A stretch of DNA of 64,000 nt. Origin: Paramecium tetraurelia (lineage: Eukaryota; Ciliophora; Oligohymenophorea; Peniculida; Parameciidae). The stretch is taken from positions 204,756 to 268,755 of the forward strand of contig NW_001798985.1 in the NCBI RefSeq assembly GCF_000165425.1. The letters run 5' to 3'. Positions 46,156 through 59,500 of this stretch are shown in pieces. Every line of letters starts with the position of its first letter. Within the stretch, counting starts at the first letter, position 1. Position numbers and translations under genes: made by a program. A model generated the notes under the pieces. That model searched no databases. It was not told where the DNA came from and worked only from the letters and a program-made list of their open reading frames with translations.

Positions 46156-47250
46156 TCAGCTTTCAACTAATTTAATTTTCTTTCCATGTTCCCAATCTCC
46201 TTCTTCCTACTTCCCTGTTTTATCAACAAAAAGTCCTTTACCATGTGGATGACCATTATACCATTCCCCTTTGAACACCCTACCATCTGGCCAATAAAAT
46301 TCTCCATATCCTTCTTTCAAGTCATCCTTGTAATTTCCAATATACTTCTTTCCATCTGGCCAAACAAAAGTACCAAATCCATGCATCTTGTTTTATACCC
46401 AATCTCCTTCATATTATCTTCCATCAGACCAAATTTATTTGCCTTTACCATTTATTTAATTATTTGTAAACATTCCCTCAAATATAGACCCATCAGTCCA
46501 TTTATATTTGCCAAAACCTTCTTTAATCCCATTTATGTAATTTCCCTAAAACATGCTTTAATCTGGCCATTTTTCTATTCCTTAACCATTTTCCAAATCC
46601 TTTTTGAATTCCCCTTCAAAAATAACTCCGTTTTCATAAAACATAGTTCCCTAACCTTCTTTTTCATTCTGTTTCCAAAAACCAACCTTGGTATTTATGC
46701 ATTCATACATATGTATCCCCTTCAGGCGTAATTAATCTTCCAAAACCGTCTGCCATATCATCCTTCCAACTCCCTTCATACAAGGTTCCATCTGGAAATA
46801 ATTGTTAACCTCTTCCACATCTCTTTTTATTTAACCATTATCCTTAGTATATAATCCCATTATTAAACTCCTATTTTAGAATGCAAAGATGTATTTACAA
46901 TAGAAGAAAGGTATTAAGCTCCAGGAACTTAATTACACTAATCAAAGTTAAAAGGACCAAAATTATCTAATGATTTCTTTACAAAGGGATTTGTCGATTC
47001 AAATTTCTTATTAGTTCTTTTGGCAAGATCAACAGAAGGGTACAATTCCTATTCTAATTCAAGAACCCTTCTTTGTTATTAAAATTACTTATTTTCTAAC
47101 TTATTATCCCCTAAAAACTGACTAAATTTTAATGGCACTGTGTTGTCTCTTAAAGTCCATTTAATCCTCATCGAGAGTTATTGGTGTTAGCACTAAAGGA
47201 GCTATTGGTCTATCTATTGTAGTATCTCTAGCACAACATGTATTTCCCAT
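46156..47250 (-). CDS. MORN-repeat protein with N-terminal acylation signal, 338 aa
   Basis: Introns of 28, 28 and 22 nt give 338 aa. The protein begins MGNTCCARDT, a Gly2 N-myristoylation site followed by two Cys that could be palmitoylated. After a helical segment (QQQRRVLELEQELYP) come about nine MORN repeats, YxGxWxxxxxxGxGxxxxxDG, for example YEGSWKDDMADGFGRL, FEGEFKKDLENGQGIEKW and YEGDWVQNKMHGFGTF. MORN proteins with this N terminus are numerous in ciliates and tether to membranes, for instance at the cell cortex or at basal bodies. An IQ-like string (AIKIQSVFRG) in the inferred first intron is open in frame, so an alternative splice form there cannot be excluded. Confidence 0.85.
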
Positions 47251-47752
47251 CGAAAAATTATATTAAATAGTAATATATTCTTTTTAAATTTTATAATTAC
47301 ATAGATTATTGAAATTAAAGAAATTAGAATTTAATCAACCGAAAAAGATCATATAATCATTCAAATAATTAATTTTAAATTATTCCATTCGATAATAATA
47401 TCATTGATAACGAAATTAAAATTCTATATTAAGATCAGTGTATTTATTGGATAAAATGCAGAATACACCATTTTTTTAAAAATGAATTTCAAACTTAATC
47501 AAAGTAATACCATTGATGATAGAATTAACAAAAAAAATTAATCTTAAATAAGAAGAAGATTTGAATGAATACAATAATTATTAACATACTCTAAATAATT
47601 TTGAAGAATAGTAACCGAACAATATTCTTTCTTTATTACTTCAATAATTATTCTTAAGAATGATGAATGTTTGAAATTATTCTTAAATAGTAATAAAAAA
47701 TGTAATTTTTAATTAATATTTTATTTACTATTTTTTATATTTATATTTATAT
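47251..47752. other. gene-free AT-rich spacer, 502 bp
   Basis: No coding frame or RNA gene was recognised. It is the upstream flank of the MORN gene and the 3' flank of the WD40 gene. Confidence 0.45.
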
Positions 47753-48769
47753 TCACTATTCATTTTCTTTATATTAATAAATCTAAAATTCCAATGATTA
47801 ACCGTTCCAAATTGCCAAATATTTTCCATCGTCACTTGCATGCCCATATAAATAACCAATGGTATCAGAACCAAAGTCAATAGATTATTCTAATTTAAAT
47901 TCATTAGTTTAGTCATTGTTCTAATAATACCTTATAAAATTTAAGTAGGAACCATTTTTGCTAATAAGAAGGGATTTTTGATTAATAAATTGTTAAGGAA
48001 AGAGAAATCTGCAATATGAATTCGCTCCTTATACTGAAACATCTGTTGATTTAACAAATTCTCCATTTTCCTTTTTTTCATAAACTTCCAAATTTTCAGC
48101 TGCCTTTGGTTAGAAAGTAAATATTTTTTCATTGATAAAGCATACTCGATATCCTGCTTAGGTAGTCTTAAGCTTTTGAGTTATTTGCCATTCATTCTAC
48201 TTCTGTTTTTCTATAATAAATATTGTTGAATCTCCATTACAAGAAATCAATTATGTTTAGGATTCATTTAGACTTAGACTATAAACATGACTGCTAATTC
48301 CTTCATCAATTGTTTAAAAACAAATCCATTCTTGATTTTATTAAGTCCAAAATTTAATTCTCTTATCTAATCCACTTGAAATGATGAGATCTTCTTCTTT
48401 ATTTATAATTAATGCCCAAATAGAAGATGTGTGTCCTAATAACTTTTATTCGCATTTCCATTCCTTATTGTTTATTGATTTCCATAATATTATGTTAGAG
48501 TCAGCATCACTTGAAATAAATTGAAGTGGTGACTTTTTAAAAAAGTTTAATGTATTAACATAACCTTTGTGTTCATTTAGGACTTGAATTTCTTCCAATG
48601 TTCCATTTTTCACTTCAAATACTCTTATTGAATATGAACATCCAGCTACTAGTATAGAGCAATCTACATTAAAAGCCAAAGCATAAGACCATTAATCTTG
48701 TTTTATTGGATCCCCTTTTGTTATTAATTCGTAATTAAAGGGCTTGAACAAAGTCTATTGAGTTTACAT
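47753..48769 (-). CDS. WD40-repeat protein, 338 aa
   Basis: Intron-free, 339 codons. At least six WD-like blades are visible: WSYALAFNVDCSILVAGCSY with IRVFEV; HKGYVNTLNFFKKSPLQFIS with NIILWK; HTSSIWALIINKEEDLIIS with RIKFWT; then HVYSLSLNESQTQLISCNG, and two weaker blades near the C terminus (HASDDGKYLAIWNG, last). Length fits one seven-bladed propeller with nothing attached. It is likely a protein-interaction scaffold. Many such single-propeller proteins exist in Paramecium, sometimes as fragments of zinc finger-WD40 proteins, so it may be a truncated relative. Confidence 0.85.
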
Positions 48770-48921
48770 TTTATGAAATTGAATAAATACTCACAATTAA
48801 AACTTTTTTTGAAATGGATATATATTTTTGTTGATAGGTGTTAATTATAAAAGCGCAACATTTAAATTTTAATGCAATTTATGAATAATTGTCAAATCTG
48901 ACGGAGTTTATAGAAATAATT

Positions 48922-49737
48922 ATGGTTATTAACTAATAACTTCAAATGAATAAGATGCTATAACACACTTTCTATTTATAATTTGTATCAAGTTTGATTG
49001 TAGAGTAAAGTGTGGAAATATTCATCATCATGTATTGGCGCAAATTTTTATCTTTATATAAGAACAAGAATAATAGAATATTCTTAGAAATGATGTAAGA
49101 GAGGTGTTGAAAATAACATTGAAGATATACAAATTACTACTAAGGAAACAATAAATTAAGATCTATTGGATTCTCATATAATGCATTATGACAAGCTTGC
49201 TTTGTTAAATATTAATTTTTGAATGAATATTAATTTACCTTTGAATCCTTTGATTCAGAGCTAATGCTGATTTATCATTTTTTTAAAGTGATTTCTCTAA
49301 AATTTCACCCCAACGAAAGGTTTACTAAACTTTGAAAATTATTCATCTGATTACTATCTACAAATCAATCAATAAATTATAGTCTTTAAATTAGACACAA
49401 TCTTGGGTAAAGAATCATTCTGTTAAATATTTACTAAAAATTAGAAAAAGTTTTTGATTACAAATATTTTCTAAATATTAGTTAAGGAATACAATTAATT
49501 TACAAATTTAGAAATAAAATTACATTATTGATATATATAACATAATTCTTCTCCTTAAGATAAAGTTTTTATTAACCGTAAATCTAATCTATCTTGGAAA
49601 CACAATAATTAGAATTTTTAACTTTAGATTTTACTCATTTACTGAAAGCCAAAATTTCATTTAAGTAATTTATTGATGATATCCAATATTATCAAAACAT
49701 TTAATTTAAAAGATATAATTACTTATTTATATTATGA
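48922..49737 (+). pseudogene. decayed coding frame with five in-frame TGA
   Basis: One frame (272 codons) reads like protein throughout, for example FESFDSELMLIYHFFKVI and FLTLDFTHLLKAKISF, but carries TGA at 49108, 49120, 49189, 49333 and 49348. The last 128 codons before the final TGA at 49735 are open. No intron of normal size removes the stops. No domain is recognised. It lies between the WD40 gene and the large membrane protein gene, both minus strand. It may instead be non-coding AT-rich DNA. Confidence 0.35.
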
Positions 49738-49749
49738 AATAGTTATTAC

Positions 49750-52700
49750 TCATAACAGAGGCTCATTTTTAGATTTGTTCTTTGTATAACATTTATAACC
49801 AACCCCCAAAACGATCAATCCTCCTAATATTCCTAAAATAATCCATAATACTGTATGGCCTTTATGATCAGATTAATCAGAATCATCTCCTGATATTGTA
49901 AGATCAAATTATAATCCCCTTTCTATGTAATCATTTTTTAATGTAACAGAAACCTAGGTTTAACTAATATTCCCATCAATCAATAATTTTGGAGATTGGT
50001 TAACCTTATATAATCTTAATTACCCATATTATTTTAAATTACTAATTAAATATAACTAATATTATATTCTAAATTTTTACATCATTTGCATATGTGTACA
50101 TTTCTGTTTAAAAAGTTTCATAATAACCATATGAGGGATCTTTAATCGCTGCAAAGAAGAAAACAGCAGGGTTTTTAGATTCTTTTTCTGGAAGTTCATA
50201 TATAGCCTAGGTAAAGGAGCGAAGGCCTTAATTTTTTAAATCATACACAATAGAAACATATTTTTGCTTTATTAGTACTTTTGGCAATATCAAGCTATGA
50301 ACTTTGCTTGCTCCATAACCTTATAGTACATATAGTATCTATATCTGCTCTTATTTTAGGGCGCATTAATCAGATTTACAATCGAACTCCATTCTTATTC
50401 CATAGTGAGGACCTTCTGTAGCAAATATTATAAAGTCAACTTTATAGATAGCATCTTATTTATACAGATTGATAACTTTTATCAAATTCAATTCAGCTGA
50501 GGGTAAAATATAAAATTCATTATTGAGTAAATCGTATAGATTATACTGTATTTTATCAACCCTTAAAAATTTTTCTTCCTTAATTGTGTATTCCAATACA
50601 ATAAAATTTTAGTTTTTATCTGAGCAATAAATATGATAAAGATTGTTTTAGATTTTTTGTATAGCTACTCCTTAGTAAAAATATTCAAAATCATTAAATG
50701 TAACCAAGCCATAATTCTTTGCATTCTTTATATCTAAAATTTAATTGGAGTAAACTACTATACTCTAACTTTAGATAAGGTAAATATTATCTTCGTCCAT
50801 AAATCCAGCAATAATTTCATAATCTATATTTAACCAACTATCGCCTTCTTTGCAATCAGCATCTACACATTTTATTCCACTTATGAACACTGCTTTTCCC
50901 TATGTGCACTTAATCAAAATTTAAGATTAATATGTTGCTAATATATTTTTGCAATCATATCCTTATGTTATGCTTTTTTCAGAAACTACAATATTTGTTT
51001 TTTTGCTAACAATTACAAAACTATCACTTTTTAAAACAAAAACATAATTTGTATTTAGATCAGCAACACTTATTGTGTTATTTTAATAGTACTCTATTAC
51101 TTATTCCATAGGATCAATAATTTCAATTTTTTAACCTTTAACATCAGGAACCTCTGAATTAAATTTACTAACTTCGCCAAAATACCAAGCTCTTCCCATA
51201 TTTTAAATATAATTATTTTAAACCTTTGAAGATAAGTTAGTAGTAATATTTAGTTTATCTGGGTACACTTTTAAGTCTATATAAGTATTTACAAGTCTAA
51301 AGCTTTGATCGACCAACAATTCTTATCCATTTTTATAAATAATTTAATATTTTACATTACTTATGAATGTTTCATCCTTAAAACTCACGTAATAAAGCAA
51401 ATTAGGTTTTCTTTCAATCTAATATATTTCTATGACATCCTAATTGAATTAAAATATTTTATTTTGATCAACTGTGATATATTGGTTTGTTTAATTTAAA
51501 TCTTAAATACAATGTAATGAATTATGATCTGTTTATTCAATTAAGTAGGATAATAAATAGTATTTATTTTCTGACTCTGCTTTAAAGTGTAACAAATTTG
51601 TAGATGATACCCAATAGATGGAATTTAAATCTGAAATTTTGTATTCGTAAAAAGAAGGAGATTTTTCAAAATATATATTCGTGCCCTCCTTAATATTATA
51701 GACATCAAAACTTATCATTCCATTTTCAAATTATTAAATCAGAGCAAATCTTTCAACAAATGTAACTATTTTTATATCTTTTGATTCATTTATTTTCATT
51801 ACATAATCTAAAGTAAAATAATTTGAATTCAACGTCAGTATCAAAACTTCATTTTATTATTGGCCATTAAGGATAAATAGAATTTCCTTATAATTATTGC
51901 AAAATAGTCTTTAAGGATTCCAATCAGAAATCCCAAATTAGTTCATTTAATCTAACGTAATTTTGTATTGAAAACTGACATCTTTAAAGCTATAAACTGC
52001 AATTATTTTCTTCATTTTTGAAAACGCTATCAAATATTTATAGTTAGTATAAATGTTGTCTATCTCATTGATTGGATCTTTATCAGTGAATGTGATTGTT
52101 TAATTTAAATATTACCCTTAAAAAAATTAATAAAAAAATAAATTTTTCTAATCTAATAAAGTGATAAATTTTAGAGAAAAATCTTCATATTAGATAGCTG
52201 TGTTTTATGTGGTTATCTTAAATTTAAGGGATGTTTCATAACTTATAGTGCAAGCTTAAGCAATCGAAAAATAACAACTATAAATCTTTAAATCCTATTC
52301 TTGATTCTAAGTTATAATGACATAGTTATTATCCTTAGAATTTAGCATTGAAATGGTTTATGTAAATATTATGTTTTTCAAACTTAGATCTTCACTTTCG
52401 TATACAGTTTTAGAGTCTGCAGCAATTCTGATGTAACTTAAATTACCGCTTTAATATGAATTGCTATTATCAATTTTTTAGAAGGATATTTATTACATGG
52501 GACCATCAACTAATTTGTTGATGTTGTTTGTCTAAGAGTTTTGTAAATAAATAGTATCCGAAAGAAAAGGAGTATCAATAATATTTCCTTTGGAAACCAA
52601 AATAAGTAGTTTAGAATCGCGAGCAACTGTTTGATATTCAATTTTCACTTAGCATTAGTTATAACTTAATGTTCCTACCCCCTTTAATTAAGGTTGATTA

Positions 52701-53950
52701 TTAATATATTAAATTTTATATTCAGATCTTCCTTAATAATGTTTGATATTTGTATTGCTTAAAACTAAAAAATCATTTTGTAAATAACCAGTTTACAATT
52801 TGCTGAAATCACCATTTGTTTCATAGTTTGGCTCAAAAGCATCTAGAAGAAATGACATTATTTTATTAGAGGAGACTAAATATAAAAAATTTTTGGTTAT
52901 ATGAATTTTGAATTCTGATAAATCCTCAATTGAATTATAGTATTGAGGAAAATACATTCCATATATAATTTTAAAAGGTTGTAACACTGCTAAAATGTTC
53001 GACTTGAAGGAATAATCAAATGATATTGAATAACCAGAATTCATAACCAAAAATCCAAATTCCCAGGTGTCTTGATCAATAATGTACTTCATTGAAAATA
53101 CATTTCCAAAAGTATCTAAAATTAGGATTTAATCTAATGGCCCTACTTTTACATCAACTATTTCAAAATCATATTTACGAAACTTAATATAATTTAACAC
53201 TAATTCTTCATCAATGATTATTTTCCTTTCTATTTCCTTCTTTTATAAATCATAAGTGAATATTTCTATATATGATGGATTTTCATTTGAGAAAGTTGTA
53301 ATTCGGTAGATATAATTATTTGTGCTTAGAATGTATCGCTTTTAAACTGCCAACAAAGGGTAAGAGTTTTCAATCTTAATTATATCTTCCTCATCTTAAT
53401 TGATTAAATAAAACTGATTATTTAAGTTTCCAGCCTCAATTTAATAACAATCTATTAGAAAGTGTTTTGGATCTAAAATTATTGATGATTGACAATTCAC
53501 TTAATTGGCTTTTCCAATTATTTTGTTAGAGTCAAATTTTGGCATTCTTCCTTGAGCGCCTGCTACAAATTGTGTTGTCCATATCAAAATTAAATCATCA
53601 TTATTATTAATAGCTAATAATTGATATTTATTAAGCAATTCAAATTATGGCGAAGTCAATGTGGAATACGATATTATCTTATTGACTAATAAAAATCAAT
53701 AATATTTTTTACTATTTTGAGGCATTTCTATTGTTGATATTAGTGAAATTGGATTCAATAAAGAAAGTTTGTTATTTTCATCTTCTAAAGTGACCACGTC
53801 TTTATGTGTAATCTAACCAAAGTAGTTTCCCAAATCTTAAACTACTTTTTCATTTTCCTTTCCAACAATTTTAGTGTAATCGTATGGAAATACTGAACAA
53901 TTTTTGCACAGGCTCAATAATGCAAAACTAGCAAGAATAATCAGAAACAT
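49750..53950 (-). CDS. large type-I membrane protein, 1382 aa
   Basis: Two introns (27 nt near the start, 25 nt near the 3' end) give 1383 codons. It has an N-terminal signal peptide (MFLIILASFALLSLC), an ectodomain of about 1320 residues made of repeating beta-strand-like segments rich in N, Y, I and K with few cysteines, one transmembrane helix (VLWIILGILGGLIVLGVGY) and a short basic cytoplasmic tail (KCYTKNKSKNEPLL). The tail end resembles acidic-dileucine or LL sorting signals. No named domain is recognised; the pattern of strand repeats suggests beta-propeller or similar folds. Large membrane proteins of this layout are common on ciliate surfaces. Function unknown. Confidence 0.8.
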
Positions 53951-56500
53951 ATATAAATTGGTATTTCAATATTAGAATATGTTCAGAATATATAAACCAA
54001 AATTAATCTACAAATATATTGTATATAGTGTCATTAAAATTAAAGAAAAAAATTTTAATTGAAATTTTCAAGAATAATTTTCATCATTCTTGTTGCAAAA
54101 AGCAGGCAAAAAATAGACTTTCTAAATGATTCAAGCCTTAACCATTCCTTTAACTTTTTCTTTCTGGAAAAAATTTTGAATATAGATAAATAAGAATTGG
54201 ATTAATTGAGATGCAGACATACTCTAGATAACTTAGAAACAGAATAACTAATAAAATACTATTTTTTTATTTGAGTTTTCTTGCTTATTTTTATCATCAG
54301 AATTTTACATTGTATTAATTTGTGCAAGTTTTAATAAAAAAATAAAAGCACATCAACATCTATAGAAACAAGTTAAACAATATCTACGTCTTTAATCACA
54401 AGAGCATTCATCAAAGACTGAATGCAAGTATGCATAATGAACGGATCTTTCCAGTAGTTCCTGCTGTATAATAACCAGAATATCTGATGATCAGGCATTG
54501 TTGTGCTGAAGGAAAATAGATTACTAACCTTACTAAAAATCAGCATGTTGCATAGTTGGATTCAATAACACACAACCACAGACTCATAATTATGGAGAAA
54601 TTTTTAAATGTTTTTGGAATACTTTATATTTAACATTCATACACTCTTTTGATTATGAGTATTATGCAACCAAAATATGAGAAACTAACTTCTTTTTTTC
54701 CTAGTATGCTTCATTTACACTGCTTTTAATCAAGTGAGTCTGCTAATTATTGTGATTGCTTTATAGTGAATGTTAGAAATTAATTTAAAGCATTTTCAAC
54801 TTACTAATTTTTTCAGCTACCTTGAAGATAAAGGTGAAAGTAGAAGTTAATAAATTACTCTTATTCTCAGTCACTAAATGCTTAAAAATTTTGCATATAC
54901 TATTCTGGAGAATGCTGCATTTATTTGCTGTTTCCCATATCTTATAGTAATAAAATCCAAATGCAGCTTTGAAAAACTTCCTCTATCCAAATTATGCAAC
55001 ATATAATTACTGAAATTAACAACATATATATATTCTCCACTGATTCTGCATTTATAGTTTTGTAGTCATGTCCCGAGTAAACGCTAGTTTAATAATATTG
55101 ATGTACATTGTTACAACCTTCACACATATAAAAATGAAGTGACTCACACAAAAATTATTGAGATGGATTTATTTGTCAGCAATCCTTGACATGCCATATT
55201 GATAGACGTGCGTTTGACTCATGGATTAGATATTTCTTTTATACTTGCCGAGCACATTCTAAAATCTTCAATGAGCAACTCTCTCCCCAACCTTTGCTGT
55301 AGCCATCTTAACATTGGATATTTGGATTGTTGGTGCAGTTCAAAAAACCCTGTCTCTTGTGTTAAATGGTTAACACTATATGCGTCTCGGTATATCATGC
55401 GAAAATTTATTATATAAATTTAAAGGCCTTCTGATCCTACAAAATTTACATGAGACAGTAGCATATGCGATTGACAAAGAAAGATCCTCTATCTGTAGCC
55501 TACTATGAAGAATATTTACTCAAGAAGTTCAAAGATTCCTTTATATGTTGATTTACATAGGTGTTGATTTATATAGGTGTTGTATGTTGAGTCTAGTTAA
55601 GCTTAGATGAATAGTTAAATTAGACTACTTAATGAGATCCTGGGGCCTTCATGAGTAGATCCACAAGTAATGATATCCATAATGCCATGTATATGCGGAG
55701 ATAGAAGCTATAAAATTGAACCCCATAACAAGACACATTCCCAACTTGATCTGAAACCATACATGATTTTATCATGCCTACTTCATATGATTCTTATTTG
55801 CGTATTGCTACCACCAATGCATTAAATGCTTACAATTGCACTAGAAGAGGCTGTTTATCAGATTTGTGGTATATCCTGTAGCGATGTACTCATACTGGAT
55901 ATGAAGTTTAGCCTAAATATTCAGAAAGGAAAATGAAAAGGCAGATTGCCCAAAAGCATTACTTTGAGACTATTTTGTATTTGAGCCCAACTCCTTATTT
56001 AAGTTTTATCTCATCTACCACTGGTAGTCCTTCTAGATTTGACAGCTATAAGTATGTTTTGGTTTTTAATTTTCTGAATTAAGAACTCTCGATTTGGTAA
56101 GTGCTATTGCTTAAGAAAGGAGACATTATTATTACTCTGCTACATAATTTGATCTTTTCAAACAATAATTAAGTCTATATATACCCCCCCAACATAAAGT
56201 ATGAACTGATGTAAAGTAAATTTTAGAGATTAAGAACTATCTGCTCCTCTAATACTGTCTTCCTTTGTGTTGGACTTCTTGAGCATTTTCCTCACTTTAA
56301 TTAAAATTTATAGAATTTTTGGTAAGGCGATTCTTGGTCTAAATATATATCTATTATTTATATTTTATCCTATCAAAATTGTCTAATAGTGGTCTTACCA
56401 ATTTTTTCAATATATTTGCAAAATATCTACAATAGAAACAGTTATTTATTTTTTAAATTTATTTAAAGGATAAAATTTCAATTCTGATAAACACCATCAT
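53951..56500. other. 2.5-kb region without an intact gene; long open frames on both strands
   Basis: Between 54.5 and 56.3 kb the sequence is less AT-rich than other spacers. TGA-free frames of 200 or more codons occur on both strands: plus 55,760-56,488; minus about 55,790-55,215 and 55,200-54,570. None shows a motif I can name and no ATG-intron model is convincing. A near-direct repeat (GTTGATTTACATAGGT / GTTGATTTATATAGGT) is at about 55,547-55,580, and a C7 run at 56,184-56,190. It may be transposon debris. Confidence 0.4.
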
Positions 56501-56559
56501 TTCATCTTAGACGAACTTACACCACTAATCAGAAAATATAAGTGATCAAATAACTAAAT

Positions 56560-59500
56560 AACTTCTCGTGAATTCAACTTATTGGATGGTTGAAATTGCA
56601 AAGCTATTGCAATCCACATTTGAATAAATAAACCAAAAATTCATAAAGGATGAAAAAATTATTAATAATGAAATGGCTAATTTTCAAATGTGAATTGAAA
56701 CAGGAAAGAGAAAAAAGATTATACAAACACTTAAACACTTAGGTAAATCTATTTACACCATTATATCATAACTTTTAGAAATTGAAGAAAGGAACTTAAG
56801 GATGGTATCGCTCAATAATGAAAGACAAATTTAGACCAGCATAAAATGCCTAGAGGAAGGAAAATATAATAAAACTATTTATACTAAATAAGTTAACAAT
56901 TTCAAAAGTTCATAATTATTTACCATGTTAACAAAAGGAAATCCAATTTCAAAGGAGACAAAAATAATGAAGCAATTGTTTTTTATGAAAAATTTGGATA
57001 ATTCTCACTACTAAAGAGAAAACTACAAAACAATCATTAGGGTGAAGAAAAAATCAGTAATGAAAATAAACGAATCTAAACCTAAAAAAAACATATATAG
57101 AAAGCAAATAAAGTTGAATATTAGTAAATGAATAAAAGTAATAAGCTTTAAGAGAAACAAAAGTAATTATTATACCAATCATCCCACAAGCAATTTTCGG
57201 ATAACGATACCTCAAATGATAGCGAAGAACAATTCGAAGTTTAATTACTTTGTAAAAAATGCTAAAAAGGACCATACAAGTCATAGCACTCCTATTAATA
57301 GCACATCAAGAAGTATCATTAAGGGAAAGAACTAAAGATCACTAAAATAAATACATTTTAAAAAGGAGGGAATAAAATATGAGAAAAACAAAGTTTAAAC
57401 ACCCTCCATAGACGATACAAATATATAAACAAAATTAAATGTCGTTAACTGGAACATCAGTTCTTTAAAAAGGAATGCATTATCTATAATAAAAACAAAC
57501 TTTCCACACATAATCTGCATGTAAGAGATGAGAGGCTAACAAGTAGAAATCTCATTTAGATATACATATTGATATGCTCGTCAAAATGCTGAAAGGTTTG
57601 GAGGTATGCAAAACTTCAAACAAATAATTATTTAACTCATAGAATAAATAGGATAATAAACGACTTTACCAATCTGTGGAGATTTCTATTATGATAAAAA
57701 TCCTATTCCATTCTTCAATGATTTAATCCAAAACACGATCATAAACTGATCACATTCTAGCTAATGAAAAAATGAAAATGAAAATTTAGTCTTATTGGTA
57801 CAAAGAATCTGATCATTGTTTGATTGAAACAAAATTAGAAATAAAGAAAAAGCAAAAGAGAATCGACTCTGAAATAATATATATTGAAAACACAAAGCAA
57901 TTATGGAATCTTAAAAATATAGAATTTACATGAAGACTTTGATTTATTTATAACCACTACTTAAAGAAGATATATAAAAAGAAGATAATAAATAAAAAAA
58001 GAATTAGACTACAGTAAATAAAACAACTTCATAAAATCATATCGCTTTAGGATTAATTCAGAAATCTATTTTCAGAAAATAGAAAATCCTTTTTTAAATT
58101 ATTTAAGAAAATGATCATAACAAATATAGAAAAGATGGGGGATTCTATAATTACTTTTTGAACGAAAGTTAAAACTGATCACTGGCTCTGAAGTATTTTC
58201 TAATTGTTTTTCGAAAAATTAGGAAAATATTCAAAACTAATAAAATATGAACAGCTAACTGTTCCCAAGCTCCAAAATTTAACATAAAATCAGATTTTAG
58301 AAGACTACCAAAATAAACATCAGATAAATTTATAGAAAAAATGAAGATCATTAACAAAACATGGATTTAAAGAGTAGACAAAAAAGCATTAGATAGAGGT
58401 CTTGAAATAAAGACGAATCTCAATGATTTAACAATCCTTAGCGATCTAAAAAATATCTAAAAACAAATTAAAACATTAAATATACTACCTAAAAACTTAG
58501 AATACTTGTTCAAATTAGGGTGGTGTTATTGCACAACTCACAGCAATAAAAGAATTATATTTAATCATATACTAGAAGATCATTTAAGCCTCCCCTACTA
58601 AATGTTCTTAGAATCAATAACATCAAATGGATTCAATAATTATAATAAGGACAGAATCGAGTAAGAAAACGATAAATTATATAAATAACACATTATAGAT
58701 AAGAGAATCTGAGAATTAGAATATGTATCATTCCCTGAAATATGGGTGCAATAATAATAATAATACAAAAGAAACTACCTCTGTTCAACTTAAGATTATT
58801 TTGTAGAATTGAAATTCAGAAACTTAAGGAAATTGTTTGGTCAATAGCTTGCTGTATCTATCACATTAACTTTAGAATAGAATTCATGAGATACCAAGTA
58901 ACAAGAATAAATGCCTTTTCCTAGAATTTGTCCTCATTTATTATATATAATAGCATAAGCATATTCTATTTGAAGTATTTCTCTTTTTAAGAATGAAAAA
59001 CTTGAATTAAAATCTTTACATTGGCTTCTTAAGTAGTTGAATTCAAAAGGTTAGTTTGAAATCTTGAGAACTAAACATCTATTCTATTCATAAAGTAAAC
59101 TTAGTTATAAGAACATAAGAGTAGTTCTCCTTTTCTTAATTTGAAGGATTTGAATCAGTAAACTGTAACCAAGCTATTATCTTGTGAGCTTACAGCAAGT
59201 TAAATAATTGTCATGATAAAATGACCATGAATAAATTTCGAATGTAAATATAAAGCATTACTTTCTTATTCTAGACTAAACTTAATCTTAAGTAACCAAT
59301 ACTCTCTTTTTTAAATTTGTATGTACAATCAAAAATCAATTACTAAAAGCAAATTCTAATAATTTTTATGCAACTCCACAAATGATTTAATATAGTCTAA
59401 ACAAATGATCTTTTTATTCAATTATTTTGACGATTCACTAGCAAGTGGAAATAATCACTTTTCTTCCTTAGAAAAGAATAGAAAACTCAAGTTAAATTGG

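Noticed and set aside
46186-46731. 181-aa plus-strand ORF in the standard code
   Set aside because: It is the antisense of the MORN repeats and simply follows their periodic sequence.
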